From: Cyanobacteria bacterium SBLK
GTDB lineage: Bacteria; Cyanobacteriota; Cyanobacteriia; Cyanobacteriales; Spirulinaceae
Direction of reading: 5' to 3'
Assembly (NCBI GenBank): GCA_017746715.1
Contig: JAGHZQ010000069.1
Span: forward strand, 62,001 to 126,000
DNA length: 64,000 bases
Made by a program: the position numbers and the translations under genes
Shown: piece by piece, positions 17,320 to 25,920 of the stretch
Layout: every line of letters starts with the position of its first letter
Position numbering within the stretch: the first letter of the stretch is position 1
The notes under the pieces: generated by a model
The model's input: the letters and a program-made list of their open reading frames with translations, nothing else
Database searches by the model: none
What the model was told of the DNA's origin: nothing

Positions 17320-18933
17320 TCAAAAGTTGACTCGATCTTGTTGCGTGATTGAAGGTTTAAACGTTACCTTGTCACACAATTCAAAGTACAAATCCCGCGT
17401 TCCATCAAGATCGGATTCAATCGCTAGATCGGGATTGTATTTAAATATAAATTTTGCTTGTGCTGTTAATTGGCCCAGCTTCGTCGTCAGCTCCTCTCCA
17501 TCCGTTCTGTCTTTGTTCAATTGATTTAACTTGTAACTAAAGTCAAGATAATCGTGATTCCATCCAATTATACGGTATGGACGAGCCACGTGAGTATACT
17601 TTTTCCCCTGCGTTTGAACATAGTTACCCAGACTCGATAAACTCCAATCCCATTGCTCTTTATTCGTTTTTAGTCGTTTCTTCAGTTCTGGAAGCAATTT
17701 TATTGAGTCTTTTTTATTTTTATCCAACCTCTCAGAACTAAACCGATCTAGTATCATTTTACAATAATATAGTTCCGGATCTTCATATTGATTCTTGCTG
17801 GCACTTCGATACGTATGACAAGCACTCATTAGTGAACCATCCATATTTTCATATTGCTTGAGTACTTCCTTCTCGAAGTCAATCCTTTGCGGTCCTTCGC
17901 CTAGTTGTGATGAGATTTGAGCTATGGCTTTTTTACGGCTGTAAATGCTCCATAAATGTAACATAAATAGATCGTGACAAGGCATCATTATCAAAGGATC
18001 TTCTTCTAAAGCAAGGACAAAAGTAGTAAATGCTTTGTTCCACAATCTATCTGCATACTCTAGATCGCCTTCTTCACTCTTTATTTTAGCCTGGATTGCA
18101 TAAATAGCAGATAAGAAAAGGTTGCTCCAAGCATATAGCAACATTTTATCATCGGCCATTTCAAGAGCCGTCTCGAAATGCTGGCATGCCTGGCCTAGAA
18201 GTGTTATATTTATAGCCCCTGACAACTTAGCTTCTCGATTTAGCCACCACTGAACGATTTCCCAGTCTGTATTCTTATATCTGGATAAGTAATACAGAGT
18301 CGCTCCGAAGTGTGCATGATACCAATAACGTTGGTTCCCTCGGCTTTCTGTAAATGTATCGGCTGCCTCCCATAGATATTTTTTTTCTTTTTTTGTAATC
18401 CATTTCAACGGCTCCTTGCATTTTTCCTCCGAATCGCCAGTAATCTCCTGCCAAATCTCTTTTTCTTTATTTTCTCCTTGTATTTCCTGATGATGTTTCT
18501 TGATGAAGAAACAGGCCAAAGCTCTTTTTCGGATAGCTTCTGCGAGATGATGTCTAGCCCAGTTAGATATTTGTTCGTTTTGGTTTAGTATGGCTTGGCA
18601 AAAATCATCCTGAATTTCCTTAAAGTGGAGGTCGGAGATTATTTCACGAAGCGTCACTCCTGCCGGCCACTGATAACCAGAATAAAACAACCGGTCTGAC
18701 AGCTTAATGGCTTCCCCCATTTGATGAGATTTAGCTTCACCTCTATGGGCATAAGCCCAGCGTCGAAAGGCATCCCTGACTGGAACTTGTGGTTCCTCAT
18801 TGAGTCCTTCTATGCAGTTGATAATTGTATTGAGTATCATTAAAGCGTGTCCGCTTTGTCTCTTACTTTCGTAATCAGCAACAGCCTCAGCCATGAGTTT
18901 AAGATCTTGTGCTGTCTTTGCCTTCTTTGTCAT
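17320..18933 (-). CDS. Unknown helical protein, probably TPR-like
   Basis: 537 aa. I do not recognise the family. The sequence is almost all alpha-helical, rich in Trp, Tyr, Lys and Glu, with helix pairs reminiscent of degenerate TPR or alpha-solenoid repeats (LLGQACQHFETALEMADDKML; ADRLWNKAFTTFVLALEEDPL). There is no signal peptide or membrane segment. The gene sits 38 bp downstream of a true TPR protein, and 27 bp upstream of the 87-aa leader-like peptide, all on the minus strand, so the three probably form an operon. Codon use looks more AT-rich and contains fewer HIP1 sites than the neighbours, which hints at transfer. A scaffold role is a guess. Confidence 0.6.
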   Translation of the reverse strand: MTKKAKTAQDLKLMAEAVADYESKRQSGHALMILNTIINCIEGLNEEPQVPVRDAFRRWAYAHRGEAKSHQMGEAIKLSDRLFYSGYQWPAGVTLREIISDLHFKEIQDDFCQAILNQNEQISNWARHHLAEAIRKRALACFFIKKHHQEIQGENKEKEIWQEITGDSEEKCKEPLKWITKKEKKYLWEAADTFTESRGNQRYWYHAHFGATLYYLSRYKNTDWEIVQWWLNREAKLSGAINITLLGQACQHFETALEMADDKMLLYAWSNLFLSAIYAIQAKIKSEEGDLEYADRLWNKAFTTFVLALEEDPLIMMPCHDLFMLHLWSIYSRKKAIAQISSQLGEGPQRIDFEKEVLKQYENMDGSLMSACHTYRSASKNQYEDPELYYCKMILDRFSSERLDKNKKDSIKLLPELKKRLKTNKEQWDWSLSSLGNYVQTQGKKYTHVARPYRIIGWNHDYLDFSYKLNQLNKDRTDGEELTTKLGQLTAQAKFIFKYNPDLAIESDLDGTRDLYFELCDKVTFKPSITQQDRVNF

Positions 18934-18971
18934 CGTTACCCTCTCTGATTTTTTAAACGAAACTTTTTTGC

Positions 18972-19820
18972 TTAACTATCCAACAAACTGTTGAATTGAG
19001 GCCGATCGCGCCATTCGAGCCAAGCAAGATCGTGACGCAATAATTCTCTCGGTTCTTCATGTAACATAACAGCTTCCCGTAAAAAGGTAAAGGCTAATTT
19101 CTCATTTTTTTCTAACGCGGCTAATCCTGCTAAACGATACAGAATTCCCCCCGTCCTGCCGTCTCGCTCTAATGCTGTTTGCAGTGCCTTTCGCGTCATG
19201 GCTATGTCGCTGGCTGCTACTGTCAGATCTTTCCATCGGACTTTCGCTACAGCTAGGGTATACCAGGCAACATAATCATCGGGATTTTCTCTCAACCCCA
19301 ATTGACAGCATTCTATGGCCTCTGCATATCGGCACATATAACTGAGCAATAATCCCCGCTCTCCCTGCCAACTCGGTATAATTTGGTTATCTATGGCGAT
19401 CGCTCGGTCGAGATCCGATAAAGCGATCTCATATTCTTTCAGGGCTACGTAACAGTTTGCTCGATACATTAGCGCCCAAGCATAGTTGTTTTTTAACGCC
19501 ATCGCCCGGTCGAAATCCTCTAGGGCTGCGGGATAATCTTGTAAGCTAAAATAAGTTGCCCCTCGGTGAGCAATGGTCCAAAAATGACTCGGTTTTAAGG
19601 CGATCGCTCGATTAAAATCAACTAATGATTTCTCGTAGCATTTCATCTGTCTGTAGACTTCGCCACGATGGGCGATCGCCCAACTATAGTCGGGTTTGAT
19701 TTCTATCGCTTGACTAAACTTAATTAATGCTTGCTCGTAGCATTTCTGCAAGCGATAATCTTCTGCCTGTCTGGCGATTTCTCGTGCCTTTTCTCCGACT
19801 CCAATTTGCCGATTTTTCAT
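18972..19820 (-). CDS. TPR repeat protein
   Basis: 282 aa with about five consecutive 34-residue TPR units from residue ~15 to ~190 (ALIKFSQAIEIKPDYSWAIAHRGEVY; SLVDFNRAIALKPSHFWTIAHRG; ALEDFDRAMALKNNYAWALMYRA; ALSDLDRAIAI). The C-terminal ~80 residues (AFTFLREAVMLHEEPRELLRHD, then AWLEWRDRPQF) form a conserved cap found in other cyanobacterial TPR proteins. There is no signal peptide, so it is presumably cytoplasmic and mediates protein binding. It is the first gene of a likely three-gene unit reading towards the kinase fusion. Upstream is a 627-bp gene-free stretch holding a MITE-like element. Confidence 0.8.
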   Translation of the reverse strand: MKNRQIGVGEKAREIARQAEDYRLQKCYEQALIKFSQAIEIKPDYSWAIAHRGEVYRQMKCYEKSLVDFNRAIALKPSHFWTIAHRGATYFSLQDYPAALEDFDRAMALKNNYAWALMYRANCYVALKEYEIALSDLDRAIAIDNQIIPSWQGERGLLLSYMCRYAEAIECCQLGLRENPDDYVAWYTLAVAKVRWKDLTVAASDIAMTRKALQTALERDGRTGGILYRLAGLAALEKNEKLAFTFLREAVMLHEEPRELLRHDLAWLEWRDRPQFNSLLDS

Positions 19821-20447
19821 GTTAGTTCACCATCCCCAAATGCGCCATCATTTCCCGATCGGCTGGAGATTGTTAATATTGTAAGGAAGACTTTTGTAAA
19901 ACAACCAGATTTCATACTCAACCTCCCTTGTAATTCTTCAGGATAATTTTGTTTGGGATTCGTTAGGGAAATGCGATCGCACTTCTAACCGTATCTCCCC
20001 AACCTTGTCACTCGAACACTTCAAAAAGTCACACTAGGGTTTGATTTTCAGCCAGTGTTACCAGCCTTTGAGCATTAGTTACTATTTGTGTGATTACACT
20101 TGAGAAGTGTTCTTTGTCTATCTCAACACAACCCACTGAAAATTGCAAGACCTTTTCCTACTTGTTTTTTTGCCTTGGAAGTGAAACCCAAGTCTCATTC
20201 CTATGTACGAAAAAAATAAGTAGGTGGGTATAAATTAACGTTAAAACACATAATCGGAAAATGAAACTGAAAGCCAGTTATCAAGAGAGTTTCACGATTT
20301 TGAATTTCAATCATAATTTTACAGATCATTAAGCCCACCTACTTACGCTTTTAAGAGCCTAAATTGAACTAACCTCAAAGTAGCTCACGACCGAATAAAT
20401 CCATCTCTTCACTACCAAGTGTTAGAAGCAATCTTTGCATGCCTCTA
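19821..20447. other. Gene-free accessory region, 627 bp
   Basis: I find no credible gene. The stretch holds a MITE-like element at 20217-20345 and, before it, an imperfect inverted arrangement: GAACACTTC at 20014-20022 and GAAGTGTTC at 20104-20112, with nested ATTTTCAG/CTGAAAAT. The 3' end of the Cys-rich peptide transcript and the promoter of the TPR operon must lie here. Base composition is AT-rich compared with the flanks. Confidence 0.45.
20217..20345. mobile_element. MITE-like element, 129 bp
   Basis: Perfect 12-bp terminal inverted repeats, TAAGTAGGTGGG at 20217-20228 and CCCACCTACTTA at 20334-20345, flank an AT-rich core with no open frame. This looks like a non-autonomous transposon remnant. 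No clear target-site duplication is seen. Confidence 0.6.
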
Positions 20448-20657
20448 CTAGATTGGCCTACAAGTGCAGCCACAGGCAATGAAACGATTGTCACAGACTG
20501 GCATGTAACCCGGCTCACAGTTATCTTCTTTTGGACTGCATCCTCCGATAAAGCCACCACACCGACATGTTCCGATTCGTGAATATGTAATTCCCGAAGA
20601 ATGAACGGCAGTACTGACTTTACGCAGGACAGGTTGAGATTGAATCGGAAGATTCAT
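20448..20657 (-). CDS. Cys-rich mini-protein, candidate precursor for the adjacent PatA/G-type protease
   Basis: 69 aa, ATG start with AAGGAG eight bases upstream, a strong site for so small a frame. The N-terminal ~22 residues (NLPIQSQPVLRKVSTAV) resemble cyanobactin-type leader starts, which carry a PVxR-like motif. The remaining part holds eight cysteines (TCRCGGFIGGC, NCEPGYMPVC, ACGCTC) and ends RPI. An even number of Cys suits four disulfides or thiol-derived modifications. It lies 157 bp downstream of a PatA/PatG-family subtilisin on the same strand. The pairing supports a ribosomal peptide whose leader is removed by that protease, but no cyclodehydratase, dehydrogenase or prenyltransferase gene is nearby. 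A secreted disulfide-rich toxin-like peptide is the alternative; there is no signal peptide. Confidence 0.65.
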   Translation of the reverse strand: MNLPIQSQPVLRKVSTAVHSSGITYSRIGTCRCGGFIGGCSPKEDNCEPGYMPVCDNRFIACGCTCRPI

Positions 20658-20814
20658 GAGATTTTCTCCTTTTTGTTTGTTTGGTTTGTTGTTCGCGATG
20701 AGGTAAAGCGGGAAAATCCCTCCCTCAACATTTGATATTGGCTAAAATTTGCGAAGCATCTTCTAACTCAAAGGGGTACGAAATTTTTCAAAATCTCCTG
20801 CCTCCACGCTTCAT

Positions 20815-22773
20815 TTAGCTAGCAATTGACCAAGAACGAACTGAACCGATCGTCACGGGAATTACATCGCTGACATCGAGAGTAAATCGGTACACTTTCC
20901 CGGCCCGTTGGTTGTTTTCTAGATTGAAAAACTGTAACTTCACATCGTAACAATCCGAGTCAGGTCGGCAGATCGGACTCTTCTCGACAGTAATGCGATC
21001 GAGTCCGAGTTGGCTAACCCCCGCACTTTCCATAACTTCCGTAATCTGGAAGGCATTAGTTGCTGAGAAATTAAGCGCTCGCTCTTGTGGGGTCATCCCC
21101 AAGTTACGGTATTCGTAATAAATCCGGTTGAGATATTCGCGAATTTTAGGGGACGTATTCTCGCGAGTTGCACTGTCAAAGGTTGCGACCAAAGTATCGA
21201 TTAAGGCTTCAACCGACCAACTGTAAATCCCTCGCAGTTCTGGTACGATCGCCGGCACGGTTTGACCGGAAAGTAGGGTAACACTGCCTCCCACATATCC
21301 GGGAATAGAAACTCGTTCTATGCTCTCATCGCCTAAGAATTGACGCAGCCTGTCGTAAGTTATGTTTGCAAAGGGTCCAACAGGGACAATGGCATAAATC
21401 GGTGTTGCATCCAGATTGAGCGTCCAAATCAGCGATTGAGCTTCCCAAGGGTTATCGTTAAGATACTGCAACAGGGTCGTATTCGGAGGTATGGCTTGGG
21501 TAAAGGCATCGCGACGAGCTTGACTGCCGAAATCCGTTCCCAGTTCTCCCAGAGCGTAAACCAACTGGGGTTTTTTACTCTTGTCCGCGCAGGTCGCACA
21601 TTCAGAAGGCGCAACCGATGAAGCCTCACTCTTTTCCAAAACCTCTAGATGAGCAGGCACTAAGCTAGCCGGAACAACTTCCGATGCTTCCACGCCAACC
21701 GCTAGTTTTTGGGTTGCAGATTCTCGATCCGAGTTGATAATGTTGCTAGCTTCAGACAGATTTGACTCTGCTGAATACACTGGCACTTGTAGATCTGTAG
21801 AATCGATTTCGCTCGGTTGGACTGCTGTATCTTCTAATTGTAAATCGGACATTTGTACGTCTCCTTGAACTACTAGGGTATAGGCCCCATTAACATCGAC
21901 ACTGCCTGCTAGAAAGCGGCGGCATTTGGCATCTTCCTCCAGAGGGCAGGGCTGAGCGCTCTTGAGGATGGCATTGCGGATTTTATAGGGATCCGGTTCC
22001 CTTCCCTGTTTGAGCTGGATACTGAGTAGGAGAGCTGCAAGACCGGATATGATAGGCGCAGCAAAACTGGTGCCTGTCTTAGTACCCGTCCCTCCCCCAG
22101 CCACCGCACCCAAAATGCTTTCTCCGGGGGCAAGAATCCCTAGGGTTTGGTAAATTTGACCCCAGTTACTGAAGTCAATGGGGTTTCCCCGAGCATCCAT
22201 TGCTCCCACGGCCAACACTGGGGCGATCGCTGCTGGGACGTGGAGACATTCGCACCCATCGTTACCAGCAGCGGCGACAATCAGAACATTGTTGTCTGCA
22301 CAGTAGCGAACCGCATTAGCCAGCAATGGATCGGCCATTCCCGATGGTGTCAGCTGACCGCCGCTAATATTAATCACATTAGCCCCAGCTTCGACAGCTT
22401 GCTGGATCGCTCGTGCTAGATCTATCTGAGAACAGGGAGCTAAATCACCATTATTCCCATCAGTAAATACAGGGACAATCAGCCCGCGACAGCCAGGAGC
22501 AATACCATGAACGGGGCTACCGTGTTGGCCGAAAATAACACTAGCAACGTGAGTTCCATGCTGCGATGCGGGGCCTGTGTCAGCACCTCCAGAAATCACT
22601 GTCTTTATCTGGGTGAGTTGCGCCCCGTCAAAGCACGGATGAGATTGGTCAACAGGTCCGTCAAGAACTGCAATACAAATTCGAGAGTCACCGAGAGTCT
22701 GTTTCCACAGGAATTCTAGTCCGGGCAATACTATTGTTTTAGTCAAACTCACTTTCATTGCCATAGCTGCCAA
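20815..22773 (-). CDS. PatA/PatG-family subtilisin-like protease
   Basis: 652 aa. The N-terminal ~260 residues are a peptidase S8 domain with Asp38 (IAVLDGPVD), His72 (SQHGTHVAS), oxyanion Asn171 (AAAGNDG) and Ser236 (TGTSFAAP). A ~140-residue low-complexity Ser/Glu/Val linker with a CATC motif follows. From ~400 comes the domain typical of cyanobactin maturation proteases (YALGELGTDFGSQARRD; SLIWTLNLDATPIYAI; VGPFANITYDRLRQFL), and a further ~120-residue end. Length fits PatA rather than the longer PatG. In cyanobactin pathways PatA cleaves the leader and PatG macrocyclises. There is no signal peptide, so it acts in the cytoplasm. The neighbouring Cys-rich peptide is the obvious candidate substrate. 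No other cyanobactin enzymes are present, so the pathway would be minimal or split. Confidence 0.85.
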   Translation of the reverse strand: MAAMAMKVSLTKTIVLPGLEFLWKQTLGDSRICIAVLDGPVDQSHPCFDGAQLTQIKTVISGGADTGPASQHGTHVASVIFGQHGSPVHGIAPGCRGLIVPVFTDGNNGDLAPCSQIDLARAIQQAVEAGANVINISGGQLTPSGMADPLLANAVRYCADNNVLIVAAAGNDGCECLHVPAAIAPVLAVGAMDARGNPIDFSNWGQIYQTLGILAPGESILGAVAGGGTGTKTGTSFAAPIISGLAALLLSIQLKQGREPDPYKIRNAILKSAQPCPLEEDAKCRRFLAGSVDVNGAYTLVVQGDVQMSDLQLEDTAVQPSEIDSTDLQVPVYSAESNLSEASNIINSDRESATQKLAVGVEASEVVPASLVPAHLEVLEKSEASSVAPSECATCADKSKKPQLVYALGELGTDFGSQARRDAFTQAIPPNTTLLQYLNDNPWEAQSLIWTLNLDATPIYAIVPVGPFANITYDRLRQFLGDESIERVSIPGYVGGSVTLLSGQTVPAIVPELRGIYSWSVEALIDTLVATFDSATRENTSPKIREYLNRIYYEYRNLGMTPQERALNFSATNAFQITEVMESAGVSQLGLDRITVEKSPICRPDSDCYDVKLQFFNLENNQRAGKVYRFTLDVSDVIPVTIGSVRSWSIAS

Positions 22774-22960
22774 AACTGGAAGACGATATCATCCGAACCC
22801 ATCACAGCACCGTGATTTTGGCACAATCTTTCTGTAAGAAAATCACGTTTTTTTCTTATCTGTTTTGTAGGGTCGTCCCAGATGAATTCACTTATTTTTT
22901 TATACATTTAAGTTTCCTTTTCTCTGGAATTGGGTTCATTTTGGCTGTTTTTTTTTTAGG

Positions 22961-22983
22961 GGTCAAGACGCAAAAAGTAACTT
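22961..22983. repeat. 23-bp direct repeat, copy 1
   Basis: GGTCAAGACGCAAAAAGTAA followed by CTT; matches 23244-23266 except for one C/T change. Located about 190 bp upstream of the PatA/G-type protease start. Confidence 0.6.
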
Positions 22984-23243
22984 GTTGAAAATTCTAATAA
23001 TGAGTGAGTTTGTTGAACGGTCTAAGGCGCACTGCTTCTGAGAAAATTCGCTCATCGTTGCTTTTGTCAGGTGTCGATCTGAAATCGGCATGAGTTACTT
23101 TTTACCCCTTTTTTCTCAAAACCAATCGGGATCGACTCAACAGAATTCGCAAAAGAATAGACCACCCACCCTTAGTAATAAGCAGGGCTTATTGAAATTT
23201 GATTTTTTAGCGATCTTGTTAATGAAAAGCTGATTTTTTGAGA

Positions 23244-23266
23244 GGTCAAGATGCAAAAAGTAACTT
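23244..23266. repeat. 23-bp direct repeat, copy 2
   Basis: GGTCAAGATGCAAAAAGTAA followed by CTT, 22 of 23 bases equal to copy 1 at 22961. A T-rich tract precedes both copies. Confidence 0.6.
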
Positions 23267-23522
23267 TGGGGAATCAGTGAGTCAGCTATCGTTGGTTGGG
23301 GCGCGCAAATTCCTTCTTTTTGAACCGGTCAGAGCCTCAAACCATGTGTAGTATATTGGGAGTGTGAAGGTCGCAAACTTCCAACAAAAGCGATCGCGTC
23401 TTGATTCTATTAACCAAAAACAGGCAGGCGATCGCTGAAGTTCTATCGAAGTGATGTCCGTTCCACAATGTATAAAGATTTTGTTTAATTTTGCTTTTTT
23501 GACAAATCAAATGGACTTACTA

Positions 23523-24170
23523 TCACTTCAAATAACAACATTGACGATGCAAAGGACAACTCGAACAATGAGGATTTCTCGCCGTACAAACCGCCGCCCC
23601 AAAATCAATTAAGGTTAAATTCCAACTACCTACCTTTGTTTTCGGTGCAACCCGTTCCGCCGCCTGCCATAATAAAGGATCTCGAGATTTAACCCGCCCT
23701 CCTTTGATGCCAAAAACCCGCTCTAAAATTCTGGCGACATTCGTATCGAGAACCGCACAAGATTTATTATAAGAATTGGCGAGAAGCGATCGCGCTGTAT
23801 ATTTCCCCACTCCGGGCAATTGCAATAATTTGCTTTCGGTTTTAGGGATTTTGCCCTTATATTGTTCTAACAAAATTGTTGCTGTTTCATGCAGACGAAA
23901 GGCACGAAAATGCAATCCGAGAGGCTGTAAGATGTCACGAATTTCCTCCACCGATCCCGCCGCTAATGCCTCCAAATTGGGATAGCGTTCCATAAATTGT
24001 TCGTAAAAGGGTGCGGCAGTCGGTGCGTCGGTTTTTTGTAAAATAAATTCAGCCGCTAAAATTGCATAAGGATCTTGAGTTCTTCGCCAAGGAAAATCGC
24101 GAAAATTTTCCCGACTCCATTCTCTCATTTTACGGCGAAACCATTGGATTTTTGTGCGTTCTAAAGACAT
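23523..24170 (-). CDS. HhH-GPD base-excision glycosylase, MutY/Mig.MthI-like
   Basis: 215 aa. The helix-hairpin-helix (LPGVGKYTA, 118-126), catalytic Asp142 (VLDTNVARIL) and a 4Fe-4S cluster (Cys195-x6-Cys202-x2-Cys205-x5-Cys211) mark the endonuclease III/MutY superfamily. The residue at the endonuclease III catalytic Lys position is Tyr124, as in the T/G mismatch glycosylase Mig.MthI; MutY usually has Ser and endonuclease III Lys. The ~130-residue C-terminal NUDIX-like domain of true MutY is missing. I therefore read it as a monofunctional mismatch glycosylase (T:G, or possibly A:G), not housekeeping MutY. It lies 43 bp downstream of a retron-like reverse transcriptase on the same strand, so the two may be cotranscribed. 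Confidence 0.8.
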   Translation of the reverse strand: MSLERTKIQWFRRKMREWSRENFRDFPWRRTQDPYAILAAEFILQKTDAPTAAPFYEQFMERYPNLEALAAGSVEEIRDILQPLGLHFRAFRLHETATILLEQYKGKIPKTESKLLQLPGVGKYTARSLLANSYNKSCAVLDTNVARILERVFGIKGGRVKSRDPLLWQAAERVAPKTKVGSWNLTLIDFGAAVCTARNPHCSSCPLHRQCCYLK

Positions 24171-24213
24171 TTTTTCAATTCAAAATTCAAAATTATCAAT
24201 TCAAAAATATTCT

Positions 24214-25920
24214 TTATAATTTCTGGATACTTCCCACGGTCCGATAAAATCCTCCTACCGCAGACTCGCGAAGTTCCTCAACGCGATACCTCGCCCCCTC
24301 TGCCATTAAATTGCGCGGAATCTGCACGTTCCAAGAAGAATTATATCCCTGAGAAATTACCCTGACTTTTAACTTACTTCCTTGTTTGTAACATTCTAAA
24401 ATGATGCCATCGGGAAGAGATTGTTCCGGTATCGCTTCAGGTGTTTTTTCTTCAATAACAGGAAGAGAAATTGAAGGTGTAGGACTGCTTTTCTTTGTTT
24501 CTTTCAATGTCCATTTTTCCCGAATGCGATCGATTTGCTCTAAAAAAACTTTCCCTTTTTCAGGGTGTACCATATTGACAAAATTGGCAAATCCTTGTAC
24601 GGCTAACATTATGCCAACATCCCGAGAATTTCCCCAATATTTTCCTTGTATGCCATCCTTTTCGAGGTGATATAAAGTTGCGCGAAAGCGTCTGAGAGTT
24701 TTACTGTCAATCGTAGGACGTTCGTTAACGATAATTCCCGTCACCTCTAACTGACTGGATTTGCGCCGCATTATGCGCGTTTTCTCGTCATTAATAATAA
24801 ACCCTTCATGAGTAACAATCGATTCGGTACGACGCAAAAGATTGCAAAGCGATCGCAAATTGTTCTCCCCCGAAGCAGAAAAAGTTAAATCATCGGCGTA
24901 ACGAGTATAAGTAAAACCCAAACTCGTTGCCATGCCACTCAAACGCCGATCCAAACGTCGACAAATAATGTTACTAATTGCAGGGGAAGCAGGAGAACCT
25001 TGGGGTAAGTGCCGATCGCCCGAGGCGACAAAATAAGTTTTCCCATCGAGTTCGACTTCTTCTAAATCTGCCTCTGTAGACAATAAGCCCAAAATTGTTG
25101 CTGCCGCTTCCGAATATCCAAAAGAACGAAATAATCCTTTCACCCGTTTATAAGAAATGGTGGGAAAGAAATCTTTCAGATCGAAATTGATCGCAACATC
25201 CGCACCCACATGAGGACGAGCATTGGTCAGAATCGAGCGATCGCGTCGAAATCCATGGACTGCTTCGTGAACTTCAATCTTTTCCAAAACCTCTCGTAAA
25301 ATCCAATGCTGTACCCGCTTTAACCTTGGCATTGGAGCGGAAATCAAGCGCTCTCCTCCCCGTTTTTTCGGTATTTTGAAGCGAATGTAATGGGAAAGAG
25401 AGGACACCTTGCGATTGAAGGCGAGAAAGCGCAATTCTCCTACAGTAATGCCCATTGCAGCGGCAATTTCTTCGGCATTATTCACCATCGGCAAACCGCG
25501 ACTTTGCAAGCGATCGCGATCTCCATCTTGGTTATTGAGTCCTCCTGAAACTTCCTCACCTAAATAAATAATCTCTCGTTGTTTTTGTTGCTGCCATGCC
25601 TCGGCCCGTTCTTGTCTCTCTCGTTCCCGTCGTTCTCTAGTTTCCTTTTGTTTGCGCCGCGATTCCGACCATCGCTGTTTGAGTGCCTGTTTTCGCAGTT
25701 GTTTCTCGCTATGCAGTCTGCTGCTTTCTCGGCGCAGTTCTGACAATTCTCGGCGAATTTCTCCCTCTTGGCGAATTTCGTCAGCAGGATCTTCCGGTAG
25801 CGTCCCCTGCTGCGGCCAAAATCCCAAGCGAATCATCTCTTCGAGAACGAATTCTCGTTTCCCTCCCCGGCTGCGGATGAGGTCGTACAATTCTTGGCGG
25901 GTGCGAGGTTGTTGAGACAT
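24214..25920 (-). CDS. Retron-like reverse transcriptase with N- and C-terminal extensions
   Basis: 568 aa from the ATG at 25920. A GTG at 25974 would add 18 residues encoded by repeat-like sequence and is less likely. The RT core (~160-460) has FDLKDFF (246-252), LPQGSPASP (305-313) and the catalytic YADD (341-344). Two signatures usual in retron RTs are visible: NARPH (233-237, the NAxxH motif) and VTG (393-395). N-terminal to it are a short helical domain (1-45, RSRGGKREFVLEEMIRLGFW) and a charged Arg/Glu coiled coil (50-115). C-terminal to it is an unidentified ~65-residue beta-rich domain (ILECYKQGSKLKVRVISQGY; GGFYRTVGSIQ). The ~200 bp upstream (25921-26132) is where a retron RNA could lie, but I could not prove one. 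A glycosylase gene follows after 43 bp. Confidence 0.85.
   Translation of the reverse strand: MSQQPRTRQELYDLIRSRGGKREFVLEEMIRLGFWPQQGTLPEDPADEIRQEGEIRRELSELRRESSRLHSEKQLRKQALKQRWSESRRKQKETRERRERERQERAEAWQQQKQREIIYLGEEVSGGLNNQDGDRDRLQSRGLPMVNNAEEIAAAMGITVGELRFLAFNRKVSSLSHYIRFKIPKKRGGERLISAPMPRLKRVQHWILREVLEKIEVHEAVHGFRRDRSILTNARPHVGADVAINFDLKDFFPTISYKRVKGLFRSFGYSEAAATILGLLSTEADLEEVELDGKTYFVASGDRHLPQGSPASPAISNIICRRLDRRLSGMATSLGFTYTRYADDLTFSASGENNLRSLCNLLRRTESIVTHEGFIINDEKTRIMRRKSSQLEVTGIIVNERPTIDSKTLRRFRATLYHLEKDGIQGKYWGNSRDVGIMLAVQGFANFVNMVHPEKGKVFLEQIDRIREKWTLKETKKSSPTPSISLPVIEEKTPEAIPEQSLPDGIILECYKQGSKLKVRVISQGYNSSWNVQIPRNLMAEGARYRVEELRESAVGGFYRTVGSIQKL

Larger units (their letters stand above)
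22774..23522. other. Gene-free region, 749 bp, with near-identical 23-bp direct repeats
   Basis: No convincing gene. The sequence GGTCAAGAYGCAAAAAGTAACTT occurs at 22961-22983 and again at 23244-23266 with one difference. A shorter inverted relative (GAGTTACTTTTTA) is at 23092-23104. A small hairpin AATAAGC-AGG-GCTTATT lies near 23180-23196. These may be remnants of an insertion sequence or binding sites upstream of the protease. The promoter of the protease gene should be in the right-hand part of 22774-22960. Confidence 0.45.
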
